Source: an uncultured Lachnospiraceae bacterium (GTDB lineage Bacteria > Bacillota > Clostridia > Lachnospirales > Lachnospiraceae). From it: a DNA stretch of 64,000 nucleotides. The translations under genes and the position numbers were made by a program. The notes beneath the pieces were generated by a model that had not been told where the DNA came from, made no database searches, and saw only the letters and a program-made list of their open reading frames with translations. The DNA is taken from assembly GCA_947566645.1 (NCBI GenBank), contig CANOKL010000020.1:1-64000 (forward strand). Direction: 5' to 3'. Within the stretch, counting starts at the first letter, position 1; every line of letters starts with the position of its first letter. Shown piece after piece: positions 44,792-53,467 of the stretch.

Positions 44792-45560
44792 GATTGTGAA
44801 GGGCCCGGCGAAGGAGAAGGAGGATATTAAACCCTTTGACTTCTTCGCGGGATTTATGCTGAATGAAGATGAAGAGGCGGAAGAGCCGGACGAAGAGACG
44901 GAAGATGCCGACGGGGAAGAAGAGGACGAAGAACGCATCAGGGATGAGATTACGGCTGCTGAGAATGAGATACTGGAAGAGGCAAGAAAGAAGGCGGCCC
45001 AGATCATATCAGAGGCACGCGAACAGGCGGATCTTCTCCGTGAGAAGGGTTATAATGAAGGAAGAGAATCGGGGCATGATGACGGCCTCAGAGAGGCATA
45101 TGAGGAGCAGAGAAGGCTTCTTGACCAGGAGCTGGCAAAGCTCAGGGCAGACATTACAGAAGTTGTTAATGATGTGTCTATTGAGAAGACGAAGCTTCTG
45201 GAGCAGTATATAGATGACTTGAAGAGGATATCTCTGGCGGTGGCGGAGAAGATTGTACAGACCAGTCTGAAGTCCAGCGGAGATATTGTGAAGCGGATGA
45301 TCCTTGCAGCCACAGACAAGATCAGAAAAAAGCAGTGGGCGAAGATATATGTAACAAAAGCGGACACAGGTGTATCCATGGAGGTGGACGCGGAGTTTCT
45401 GGAGGCGATGTCAAAGCTGTCTGATAATATTAAGATTATCACGATGGATAACGGGGAGGACGGAACCTGCATTATTGAACTCCCGGATGAGATTATTGAT
45501 GCCAGTGTCGGCACACAGTTAGAAAACATCAAGGATATACTGAATAATGTAAGATCATAG
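44775..45560 (+). CDS. fliH: FliH, export ATPase regulator
   Basis: The 261-residue protein has an acidic N-terminal region (EDEEAEEPDEETEDADGEEE), a long coiled coil (about 60-150), and a C-terminal domain with AVAEKIVQTSLKSSGDIVKR, related to V/F-type ATPase peripheral stalk subunits. FliH holds FliI at the export gate. It overlaps fliG by 17 bp. Confidence 0.88.
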   Translation: MKSLPRIVKGPAKEKEDIKPFDFFAGFMLNEDEEAEEPDEETEDADGEEEDEERIRDEITAAENEILEEARKKAAQIISEAREQADLLREKGYNEGRESGHDDGLREAYEEQRRLLDQELAKLRADITEVVNDVSIEKTKLLEQYIDDLKRISLAVAEKIVQTSLKSSGDIVKRMILAATDKIRKKQWAKIYVTKADTGVSMEVDAEFLEAMSKLSDNIKIITMDNGEDGTCIIELPDEIIDASVGTQLENIKDILNNVRS

Positions 45561-45613
45561 GTAACTATTCAGCAGGTCTGCGTATTTACGATCATAGTAA
45601 CGAGGTGGGGAGT

Positions 45614-46915
45614 ATGTTTTCAAAGCTGCCTGAATTAATTCAGAAGTCAGAGACAGTGAGTTACATAGGGAAAATCGAGAATGTCGTCGGCATGGCTATG
45701 GAGTCTTCCGGAAACCGTGCCAGTATAGGCGATATTGCCATGATCTATAATGAGGAGAAGCACCGGCAGATTCCGGTGGAGGTAGTAGGCTTCCGGGGAG
45801 ATCGGATGCAGCTCATGGCATATGAGAATATCAGCGGCGTTGCAGCGGGAAGCTTTGTGAGAAACACAAAGCGGCGTCTGAAGATACCAGTAGGAGAGTT
45901 CCTCCGGGGGCGTATCATAGATGCCACAGGCAAACCCATGGATGATCTGGGACCGTTTCCGTCGCCAAGATATTATTACGTAGAGAACACATATATTAAT
46001 CCGTTGAAGCGTCCCCCGATTACAGATACACTGGAATTCGGGGTAAAAGCGATTGACGGGCTGAATACAATCGGAAAAGGACAGCGTATCGGAATCTTTG
46101 CAGGAAGCGGTGTTGGAAAGAGTACACTGCTTGGAATGATTGCCAAGAACGTAAAGGCAGATATTAATGTCATTGCCCTGGTGGGCGAGCGTGGACGTGA
46201 GGTTCTGGAATTTGTCCAGAAGGATCTGGGGCCTGAGGGCCTGAAAAGGAGCGTCCTTGTGGTGGCAACATCTGACCAGCCTGCAATGCTGCGGATGAAG
46301 TGTCCGCTGGTTGCAACGACAATCGCGGAATATTTTAAGGATCAGGGTAAGGATGTCCTTCTTATGATGGATTCCCTTACGAGATTTGCAATGGCGCAGC
46401 GTGAGATCGGGCTTGCGACTGGAGAGCCGCCTGTTGCAAGAGGATATACGCCATCTATATATGCCGAGTTTCCGAAGCTTCTGGAGCGGAGCGGCAATTT
46501 TGAGAAGGGTTCCATTACCGGCGTCTATACGGTACTGGTAGAGGGAGATGATACGAACGAGCCGATCGCAGATACTGTCCGCGGTATCTTAGACGGGCAT
46601 ATTGTGCTCACCAGAAAGCTTGCCAATGAGAATCATTTCCCGGCAATTGATGTAAATGCCAGCATTTCCCGTCTGATGACAAATATTGTGTCAGATGAGC
46701 ATAAGGCCGCCGCTGCAAAGATGCGGGATATCTTAAGCGTATATTCAAAAAACGAAGATCTGATATCAATCGGCGCATACAAATCAGGAACGAATCCGAG
46801 ACTGGACGGAGCCATATCCAAGATTGACCAGGTTAATGAATTCCTGATGCAGAAAATAGATGAAAGCTATTCTTATGAAGAATCTCTGGAGATTATGAAG
46901 AGGATACTGCGATGA
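45614..46915 (+). CDS. fliI: FliI, flagellar export ATPase
   Basis: The 433-residue ATPase starts at ATG 45614 behind GAGGTGGGG. The Walker A motif GIFAGSGVGKSTLLG and Walker B LLMMDSLTRFAMAQREIG are intact, and GERGREVLEF and RGYTPSIYAEFPKLLERSG are typical of the F1-beta-like export ATPases. A CAGCAGGTCTG repeat motif separates it from fliH. It overlaps fliJ by four bases. Confidence 0.97.
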   Translation: MFSKLPELIQKSETVSYIGKIENVVGMAMESSGNRASIGDIAMIYNEEKHRQIPVEVVGFRGDRMQLMAYENISGVAAGSFVRNTKRRLKIPVGEFLRGRIIDATGKPMDDLGPFPSPRYYYVENTYINPLKRPPITDTLEFGVKAIDGLNTIGKGQRIGIFAGSGVGKSTLLGMIAKNVKADINVIALVGERGREVLEFVQKDLGPEGLKRSVLVVATSDQPAMLRMKCPLVATTIAEYFKDQGKDVLLMMDSLTRFAMAQREIGLATGEPPVARGYTPSIYAEFPKLLERSGNFEKGSITGVYTVLVEGDDTNEPIADTVRGILDGHIVLTRKLANENHFPAIDVNASISRLMTNIVSDEHKAAAAKMRDILSVYSKNEDLISIGAYKSGTNPRLDGAISKIDQVNEFLMQKIDESYSYEESLEIMKRILR

Positions 46916-47364
46916 AGAAATTCTTTTTTCCGCTTGACAAGGTGCTTGACTATAAGGAACAGGTGCTGGACGGACTCAAGGCAGAACATGCAAGGATACT
47001 GATGAAGGTAAGAGAGTGCGAACGGGCTATTGAAGAGCTGGAGCAGCTTCACCGTGACTGCACCGCTGAGTTCAGAAAGAATAAATTAAATGGTATAAAA
47101 ATCAGCGAGATACATACATATGAAAATTATCTGGAGGCTCTGGGAGTCAAGATCCGGATTAAGCAGGACCAGCTTGAAAAGCTGAAACTTAAAGAGGAAG
47201 CCAAGAGAAATGAAGTGGTAGAGGCAAAGAAGGAGACTTCTACTCTGGATAAGTTAAAAGAAAAAAAGAGAGAAGAATACGATAAAGAAGTCCAGAAGGA
47301 AGAGGAAAGATTTATCGAGGAGTTTGTAGCTACAAAAAGTGCCATGGTAAGGCTTGGCATGTAG
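46912..47364 (+). CDS. fliJ: FliJ, export chaperone
   Basis: The 150-residue protein is almost all coiled coil, beginning FFFPLDKVLDYKEQVLDGLK. FliJ links FliI to the FlhA gate. Assignment rests on the N-terminal pattern, size and position between fliI and fliK. Confidence 0.88.
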   Translation: MKKFFFPLDKVLDYKEQVLDGLKAEHARILMKVRECERAIEELEQLHRDCTAEFRKNKLNGIKISEIHTYENYLEALGVKIRIKQDQLEKLKLKEEAKRNEVVEAKKETSTLDKLKEKKREEYDKEVQKEEERFIEEFVATKSAMVRLGM

Positions 47365-47441
47365 GAGAGAGCAGCACAGACAGCGGGTAATACTGCGAAA
47401 GCAGATTACTATATAACCATGACAGAAAGGAGGAGATCAAG

Positions 47442-48581
47442 ATGGACAAAATAAGTGTAAAGATGGCAGACACAGGCTATCGTTCAGGCAGTGTGTCAAA
47501 GTCAGACAGCAGTGTGAAAGCAGTCACAGATGATTTCAGAAAGCTGCTGCAAGGCCAGGAACAGCAGACAGACAGCAAAGAAGTATCCAAAAAAGATACC
47601 AAAACAGAGGATAAGACGGAGAAGCCTGCAGAGACAAAGGACGACAAGACCACAAAAGATGCCGCAGACAGCACAAAGGATGCGGCAGAGGAAGAACCTG
47701 TACAGGAGAAGACTACACAGACAGAAGGGCTTCTCGCTGCCTACCAGATGAATCTGAATATGCGTCCGGAGGTCATTCAGGCTGAGCCGCAGGTTCAGGA
47801 AGAGACACTGGCGCCAGTAGTTCAGACAGAGGGCCTTTTGGAGACTGCGGCAGACGCAGCGGTTCCCCAGATCCAGGAAGCAGCCGGAATACAACAGTCC
47901 CAGCTTCCCACAGAGACAGCACAGCCACAGACCCCGGTTCAGGACGTGATGCCAGAGAAAACAGATGAGCCCGCAGCAGAGATCATCAGCACAGTCACAG
48001 AGACAAAAGCTCCTGAAAGAGGCAACAATTCATTAGGCGCAGAAGAACAGAGCAATACACAGAGCAGCGGACACCCGGCAGAGCAGGCAGTCCAGGCACC
48101 GGCAGCCCAGACACAGACAGAGGTTCAGGCAGCAAAGCCCCAGGAGCCGGTAAGAATGTATGTACCCCAGCCAGAGGCGCTTCCGGAGAAAGTGACAGAC
48201 CAGCTTCTTGCGAAGATGTCAGAAGGCGTGCAGGAATTCGAGATCCATATTGAGCCTGCGAACCTTGGAAAGATCGCAGTAAAGATTCTGTATCAGGAAG
48301 GCCAGGCAACGGTTTCAATCTTCTGTACCGAGAAGAGAGCGCTTGACGTACTGGGACGCAATGCCGGAGAGATCGGCCAGGTAATTGAAAAGAATCTCGG
48401 CGGTACAACAACGATCATTGTAGATAAGCAGGAAAATGACTACTTGAACCAGCAGAGAGATGAAAATCAGAAAAACGGCCAGAACCAGGAGAATGAGCAG
48501 CCAAAAGACAACAGACAGGAAACAAGTGCAGAAGATGCAGACCAGTTTCTGCAGAAGCTGAGGCTCGGACTGGCAGGCTAA
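47442..48581 (+). CDS. fliK: FliK, hook-length control protein
   Basis: The 379-residue protein has a long, low-complexity N-terminal ruler (rich in Gln, Thr, Glu and Pro) and a C-terminal switch domain (about 265-345) with FEIHIEPANLGKIAVKILYQ and IGQVIEKNLGGTTTIIVDKQ. FliK is exported, measures the hook and switches secretion specificity through FlhB. The tail is Asn/Gln-rich. Confidence 0.9.
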   Translation: MDKISVKMADTGYRSGSVSKSDSSVKAVTDDFRKLLQGQEQQTDSKEVSKKDTKTEDKTEKPAETKDDKTTKDAADSTKDAAEEEPVQEKTTQTEGLLAAYQMNLNMRPEVIQAEPQVQEETLAPVVQTEGLLETAADAAVPQIQEAAGIQQSQLPTETAQPQTPVQDVMPEKTDEPAAEIISTVTETKAPERGNNSLGAEEQSNTQSSGHPAEQAVQAPAAQTQTEVQAAKPQEPVRMYVPQPEALPEKVTDQLLAKMSEGVQEFEIHIEPANLGKIAVKILYQEGQATVSIFCTEKRALDVLGRNAGEIGQVIEKNLGGTTTIIVDKQENDYLNQQRDENQKNGQNQENEQPKDNRQETSAEDADQFLQKLRLGLAG

Positions 48582-48605
48582 TAAAGGAAAGGAGACAAAA
48601 AAGAA

Positions 48606-49163
48606 ATGGCAGTAGAATCAACTACATTAAAAAGCGATTCGGCATATGCCTATAACGAATTACTGGCGACACAGGCAGCAGCCACATCAGATAACGGCCT
48701 GACGACAGATGACTACTGGAAACTCATGGCAGCACAGCTCCAGTATCAGGATATGACGAACCCGATGGACAACAGCGAGATGATGAACCAGATGGTTCAG
48801 ATGTCATCCTTAAGCTCCATGACAAAACTATCAGAGGCGATCGCAAACTTTTCAACTGTAACGAACAACCTCTCAACCGTAACACTGACAACTTATTCCA
48901 CAGGTCTTCTTGGAAAAGAGGTTACAGTCGCAATAACAGAGAAGGACGAAGAGACAGGCGAGACAAAGATTAAGGAAAAGGTAAAGGGAACCGTAACAGG
49001 AGTAGACCTTACAGGCGCAACTTCCGTATATGTAAATGGAAAGAAATACGATCTGTCACAGGTTATGGCTGTCGGCGACGTCCCGGAGGAGAAGAAGGAA
49101 GAAGACACCACTACATCAGAGGATACAGGGAAAAACGATACAACAAAAACCAGAACGGTATAA
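48606..49163 (+). CDS. flgD: FlgD, hook cap protein (short form)
   Basis: The 185-residue protein has the FlgD N-terminus (DDYWKLMAAQLQYQDMTNPM, then DNSEMMNQMVQMSSL) and a small central beta region (GLLGKEVTVAITEKDEETGE). It lacks much of the FlgD Ig-like part known from longer homologues of about 230 residues. It ends in a Thr/Lys-rich tail. Confidence 0.92.
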   Translation: MAVESTTLKSDSAYAYNELLATQAAATSDNGLTTDDYWKLMAAQLQYQDMTNPMDNSEMMNQMVQMSSLSSMTKLSEAIANFSTVTNNLSTVTLTTYSTGLLGKEVTVAITEKDEETGETKIKEKVKGTVTGVDLTGATSVYVNGKKYDLSQVMAVGDVPEEKKEEDTTTSEDTGKNDTTKTRTV

Positions 49164-49178
49164 AAAGGTCGGTGGTGA

Positions 49179-49571
49179 ATGATGAGTAGAGTTAATCAAA
49201 TTACAAGTGCCAGTTCCTTAAGGCTGCAGCATGCACAGGCAGGCCTGCCGGTGGGAGGGAGCACAGACAATAACGTCCAATTTGCAGAACTTCTACGACA
49301 AGAGGTAAATAAGCCCAGGTCCGTTCAGTTTTCGAAGCATGCGGCACTCAGGGTACAGGAGAGGGGAATAGAGATGACAGACACTCTGCTGAGCGACCTG
49401 AACCAGGCAGTGCAAAAGGCACAGGCCAAGGGAGCAAAAGACGTAGTCGTAATCGGCAAGAGTGGTGCATTTATCGTAAATGTTCCGAATAACGTAGTCA
49501 TAACGACCATGTCAGGAGCAGAGATGAAAGACAACATCTTTACAAACATTGACAGTGCTGTCTTAATATAA
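49179..49571 (+). CDS. TIGR02530-type flagellar operon protein
   Basis: The 130-residue protein shows VQFSKHAALRVQERGIEMTD, LLSDLNQAVQKAQAKGAKDV and VIGKSGAFIVNVPNNVVITT, the pattern of the small flagellar operon family found between flgD and flgE in Firmicutes. Its function is unknown. A start at the second ATG (49182) is equally likely. Confidence 0.85.
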   Translation: MMSRVNQITSASSLRLQHAQAGLPVGGSTDNNVQFAELLRQEVNKPRSVQFSKHAALRVQERGIEMTDTLLSDLNQAVQKAQAKGAKDVVVIGKSGAFIVNVPNNVVITTMSGAEMKDNIFTNIDSAVLI

Positions 49572-49657
49572 GCCGGACCATTTCATGGGGGTTTTCGTGT
49601 CTGTACGACTTACAGACACAAGGACAGCAGAAGAAAAAAGAAAGGGAGTAATGAAAT

Positions 49658-50956
49658 ATGGTCAGATCAATGGTTGCAGCAGTCGCAGGACTGAGAACAC
49701 ACCAGTCAAAGATGGATGTAATAGGTAACAACATTGCAAACGTAAATACATGGGGATTTAAATCCTACAGCTTCAACTTCCAGGATTCCATGTACGCAAA
49801 CTCAATCAATGGTTCAGGCGGAGATGTATTATCAGGCGGAGCCGGCGGACGTAACGCATCCCAGGTAGGATACGGTTCCCAGCTATCCTCCATCACCAAC
49901 GAATTTGGAACCGGAGCACCGTCACCATCCTCCAACCCACTGGACTGTATGATCGACGGAACAGGCTTCTTCCTGGTAGGTAACATGGTAAACGGAACGT
50001 TCACAAACGTATCAGATTCCGGCCTGTACCTGTCCCGCGTAGGAATCTTCCGCGTAGACAACAACGGCTACCTGGTAGATGACCAGAGAAGCTATGTATA
50101 CGGCTATTCCGTAACCGAGGGAACAGGAATCCCCGAAATTCCGGCAGCAAAAAGTACGTATCTTGCAGAAGGGGCAACGATAACATACAGTGCAGGAACC
50201 GGTACAAACGGCCTGAATGTTGTCACAATCGGCGGCGTACGAGTGGAAACAAGTCTTGAACTTGGACCAAACAGCCGTGACACAGATTATAAAGATGTAT
50301 TTGAACAATGGATCAGAGTAGCAGGCGCAGATACGAACCTTCAGGCTTATAATTTCAGCTTTGAAGGCGTTAATGAGACGATGACAAACGGCACAAGCGG
50401 AAGGATCAACATCAAGATAGAAGCCAAGGCAACAGGAAACAATGACAACGCAGTCTCTGGTCTGGCGACAAACACCTTTGGCGCCACAGCAGCAACCCAG
50501 AGAGTAGCAGGAGCATCCTGGGTACCCAGCGTTCCGGCAAAATACGAGAACGACCTGTCCGCCATCAAGATACCAAACGATCCGGACACAAACCAGCCCT
50601 ACGACATCCAGAGCTACAAGATCAACGAGGACGGAACCATCATCGGCGTAGACAAACAGAACCGGACCATAGCAATCGCACAGATTGCCCTCGTAACCGT
50701 AGAGAACCCGAACGGCCTTGAAAAAACCAGCGGCTACTACTACACCCCAGGCGCCAACGCCGGAGACGTAGAAGCAATGAAGCCAAACGGAGGCCCGTCC
50801 GGCAAGATCCTCGGCGGCTACCTGGAGATGGCAAACGTAGACCTTGCAAACGAATTCTCCAACATGATTACCTGTCAGAGAGGATTCCAGGCCAACTCCA
50901 AGATCATCACCGTCACCGACGAGATGCTCTCAGAGCTGGTAAACATGAAGAGATAA
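49658..50956 (+). CDS. flgE: FlgE, flagellar hook protein
   Basis: The 432-residue protein has the rod/hook N-terminus MVAAVAGLRTHQSKMDVIGN NIANVNTWGFK and the C-terminal helix EMANVDLANEFSNMITCQRG FQANSKIITVTDEMLSELVN. The central domain (about 90-380) is the exposed hook part. It is the last gene before a 680-bp repeat-rich gap. Codon use shifts toward C-ending codons near its 3' end. Confidence 0.95.
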   Translation: MVRSMVAAVAGLRTHQSKMDVIGNNIANVNTWGFKSYSFNFQDSMYANSINGSGGDVLSGGAGGRNASQVGYGSQLSSITNEFGTGAPSPSSNPLDCMIDGTGFFLVGNMVNGTFTNVSDSGLYLSRVGIFRVDNNGYLVDDQRSYVYGYSVTEGTGIPEIPAAKSTYLAEGATITYSAGTGTNGLNVVTIGGVRVETSLELGPNSRDTDYKDVFEQWIRVAGADTNLQAYNFSFEGVNETMTNGTSGRINIKIEAKATGNNDNAVSGLATNTFGATAATQRVAGASWVPSVPAKYENDLSAIKIPNDPDTNQPYDIQSYKINEDGTIIGVDKQNRTIAIAQIALVTVENPNGLEKTSGYYYTPGANAGDVEAMKPNGGPSGKILGGYLEMANVDLANEFSNMITCQRGFQANSKIITVTDEMLSELVNMKR

Positions 50957-51099
50957 TACAACCCGTAACCAGTAACTAGCAACTATTCAGCAGAACTGCA
51001 AAAAACCCAGCAGACTGCAAAAACCCAATTACCAAACCAGTTACAAAAACCAACGCAAGAAATAAAAACCACATACAATGCAACCCAAGGGAAAGGGCG

Positions 51100-51380
51100 C
51101 CCGGCAAACCAAACCCGCCAGCGCCCGCTCCCACAGAACAAGTTCCCCTTCCGGGCAACCAACAAACCAAACCCGCCCGCGCCGCCCCACGGACTACATC
51201 ACCGTACCGGGCAGCCATAAAAAGCAACAGCGCCGCCCCACGGAACACATCCCCGTACCGGGCAGCCATAAAAAGCAGCAGCGCCGCCCCACGGAACACA
51301 TCCCCGTACCGGGCAGCCATAAAAAACCCGGCAACGCCCGCCCCGCGGAATATGTTGCCGTTCCGGGCAGCCGGCAAACA
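51100..51380. repeat. 51-bp minisatellite
   Basis: Three well-conserved units (from about 51180, 51231 and 51282) share CGCCGCCCCACGGA, ATCCCCGTACCGGGCAGCC and ATAAAAAGCAGCAG. Degenerate units flank them on both sides. The period of 51 bp keeps frames open (17 codons). The last unit ends exactly where the 5' arm of RNA-like element B begins. Confidence 0.85.
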
Positions 51381-51590
51381 GCAGCTTCGTGCAGATCCCT
51401 GTCCCTAAGCAGACATAAAGGACCGTCCTTAATGGAGATGAAATCCACTGCTTACGGAGACTTAGACGTGAGGGTTCTCCCGAACGACTTAGCCGAAGTT
51501 AGCAGTTAGTTCATCGGAATGTTGGTCCGTCTGCGTGGGACAGGGATCTGCACGAAGCTGCGTCCCCCCCCCACCCCCCCCCCCGGAACC
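51381..51590 (+). ncRNA. Candidate structured RNA element, copy B
   Basis: A perfect 25-bp inverted repeat (51381-51405 with 51537-51561) continues inward as GCAGAC/GTCTGC and GGACC/GGTCC. It encloses a core (51432-51520) matching copy A (minus strand, 1460-1641) at 81 of 89 positions. In the core GATGAA pairs with TTCATC (51437-51442 with 51510-51515), and CTGCT with AGCAG (51448-51452 with 51501-51505). CGT-GA-GGG-TTCT-CCC-GA-ACG forms the apex, and CTT-AGCCG-AAG a side hairpin. CTGCGTCCC and a C-tract of about 20 bases follow. No promoter is evident; it could be transcribed within the flagellar operon. Confidence 0.65.
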
Positions 51591-51633
51591 AACAAATTTA
51601 TAGTTGCATTTGAAATGTAAAAGGAAGTGTGTT

Positions 51634-51828
51634 ATGATAGTGCTGACGAAACTCAATGATCAACAAGTATTACTTAATTCCAGCCAGATCGAAGCCGTTG
51701 AGCTCATCCCTGAGTCCAAGGTTGTAATGATGAATGGCAAATTTTACCTTGTAAAGGAAAGTGCAGAAGAGATTATAGAGAAGACAATAGAGTACAATGG
51801 TAAGATCCATTGTTACCACGCAGAATAG
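51634..51828 (+). CDS. flbD: FlbD-family flagellar protein
   Basis: The 64-residue protein (MIVLTKLNDQQVLLNSSQIE, then VVMMNGKFYLVKESAEEIIE) is the small FlbD/SwrD type, which in Bacillus raises motor power by acting on the stator. It starts at ATG 51634 behind AAGGAAG and precedes motA, as usual. Confidence 0.9.
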   Translation: MIVLTKLNDQQVLLNSSQIEAVELIPESKVVMMNGKFYLVKESAEEIIEKTIEYNGKIHCYHAE

Positions 51829-51854
51829 ATAAGGATTAGGATGGTGAAGATAAC

Positions 51855-52673
51855 ATGGATATTACAACAATTTTAGGTTTAGTAATTGGAATTGTACTGA
51901 TTGTAGTTGTCGGTATTACGCCTACCAAGTTAGGAAACTTCTGGGATGCGGAAAGTGTCGCAATCGTGCTCGGAGGTACTATATCGGCGCTTATCTCAAG
52001 TTATCCGGTCAGCATGCTGAAGACCATACCGAAGCATTTTAAGATGATCGTCCAGGGAAATAAGTACAATATAGGTGCACTTGTAGATACATTAGAGGAG
52101 ATGGCACAGCTTGCAAGAAAGAATGGTCTCCTTGCCCTGGAGGAGAAAGCGAATGAGATAGAGGATCCATTTTTTAAATCAGCGATTATGCTGATCGTGG
52201 ATGCAACTGAACCGGAAGAGGTTCGTTCCCTCCTTGAAAATGAAATAGACGCCATGTCAGACAGACATGGAGAAGGTATCGGATTTTACGAGAAGGGTTC
52301 GGCTGTTGCACCGGCATTCGGTATGATTGGAACACTTGTCGGTCTGGTTAACATGCTGAAAGCGATGAATATCGAAGAAGGAGGCGCCGGAGATCTTGGA
52401 CCGGCCATGGCTACAGCACTTATCACAACATTTTATGGCTGTATATTAGCACATATGCTATTTTCACCGATTGCCAATAAGCTTAAGATCAGAAATGAAG
52501 ATGAATTACTATATAAGCAGGTTATGATAGAAGGTATCCTTGCCATCCAGGCAGGAGATAATCCGAAGTTCCTGAAAGAAAAGCTTGTTACATATGTTTC
52601 CCAGAAAGAGCGCGCAAAGATTCTTAACCAGGAATCCGGCGGCAAAGGCGGGAAAAAAGGAAAAGAGGAGTAG
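51855..52673 (+). CDS. motA: MotA, stator subunit
   Basis: The 272-residue protein has four hydrophobic segments (about 4-22, 34-50, 150-172, 185-203) and the cytoplasmic loop with the switch-contacting charged residues. VAPAFGMIGTLVGLVNML and LGPAMATALITTFYGCILAH are the family signatures. It forms the ion channel with MotB and is three bases from motB. Confidence 0.96.
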   Translation: MDITTILGLVIGIVLIVVVGITPTKLGNFWDAESVAIVLGGTISALISSYPVSMLKTIPKHFKMIVQGNKYNIGALVDTLEEMAQLARKNGLLALEEKANEIEDPFFKSAIMLIVDATEPEEVRSLLENEIDAMSDRHGEGIGFYEKGSAVAPAFGMIGTLVGLVNMLKAMNIEEGGAGDLGPAMATALITTFYGCILAHMLFSPIANKLKIRNEDELLYKQVMIEGILAIQAGDNPKFLKEKLVTYVSQKERAKILNQESGGKGGKKGKEE

Positions 52674-52676
52674 AAT

Positions 52677-53441
52677 ATGGGTAAGAGAAAGAAAAATTCC
52701 GGCGGCGGTGGCGGCGCAAACTGGATGGACACATATGGCGACCTTGTAACGCTGCTGTTGTGTTTTTTCGTGCTTCTTTATTCTATCTCCACCGTAGACC
52801 AGGCAAAATGGGTGCAGATTGTCAAAAGCTTTAATCCGGATGCAAGGGAGATCTCACAGATTGCAGATGATCCGGAGATAGACGGCGTAGAAGAAGTTCC
52901 CGGAGGCCTGGATAACAATCTGCAGAAGATTGATGAATTTGACGAACTATATGAGAGCCTGAAGGAAGCAGTAGAACAGGCAGGCCTTGACAGTGAAGTA
53001 GATCTGTTCAAAGGAGACGGATATACCTTCATTACCTTCCGTGATAATGTATTTTTTGACGGGGACAGCTCCATTATCAAAGCAAATGGCGCGAAGGTCT
53101 TAAAACAGTTTTCCTCTATTATCGCGGGCGTCAGCAGTTCCGTAAAGGAAATTCAGGTATTGGGGCACACAACCCAGGCTGACCCGAAAATTGTGAATGA
53201 GCCTGTGGGTGACCGTGTCCTTTCCGCGGAGCGTGCGGCGAGGGTTGCGGCTTATATACAGACGCGGTCAAAGGTTCCGCCAGAGCATATTGTATCAATT
53301 GGATACGGGCAGTTCCGCCCGATTGCTCCCTTTGACACAGAGAAAAACCGTGCGAAAAACAGGAGAGTAGAATTACTGATTACGAAGTCCGATTCCGTAG
53401 AGCAGAGTCTTGAGCAATACTATGAGGATATGGGCCGTTAA
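52677..53441 (+). CDS. motB: MotB, stator subunit
   Basis: The 254-residue protein has a basic Gly-rich N-terminus, one membrane helix with the ion-binding D22 (WMDTYGDLVTLLLCFFVLLY), a plug segment, and an OmpA-like peptidoglycan-binding domain (about 115-240; LSAERAARVAAYIQTRSKVP, IGYGQFRPIA, NRRVELLI). fliM follows directly, without fliL. Confidence 0.96.
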   Translation: MGKRKKNSGGGGGANWMDTYGDLVTLLLCFFVLLYSISTVDQAKWVQIVKSFNPDAREISQIADDPEIDGVEEVPGGLDNNLQKIDEFDELYESLKEAVEQAGLDSEVDLFKGDGYTFITFRDNVFFDGDSSIIKANGAKVLKQFSSIIAGVSSSVKEIQVLGHTTQADPKIVNEPVGDRVLSAERAARVAAYIQTRSKVPPEHIVSIGYGQFRPIAPFDTEKNRAKNRRVELLITKSDSVEQSLEQYYEDMGR

Positions 53442-53467
53442 GAAAGAAATGAAAGTGGGAGTTTAGA

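Larger units (their letters stand above)
50957..51633. other. Repeat-rich gap inside the flagellar operon
   Basis: This gap contains a CAGCAGAACTG motif (50981-50997), a C/A-rich plus strand, the 51-bp minisatellite and RNA-like element B. Open frames exist on both strands (51078-51509 plus, 50976-51377 minus), but they are products of the repeats. No gene is convincing. The first half has almost no G-runs, and the base composition differs from the genes around it, which suggests inserted sequence. Confidence 0.6.

Noticed and set aside
51078..51509. Plus-strand open frame of 143 codons in the flgE-flbD gap
   Set aside because: It is open because the 51-bp repeat has a multiple-of-three period. 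The minus strand (50976-51377) is open for the same reason. There is no ribosome site and no conserved domain, and its 3' part runs through the RNA-like element.
51381..51561. Invertible promoter switch bounded by the 25-bp inverted repeats
   Set aside because: The inverted repeats of the two copies are unrelated, there is no invertase gene nearby, and covariation inside the core is better explained by RNA folding. It is not formally excluded.
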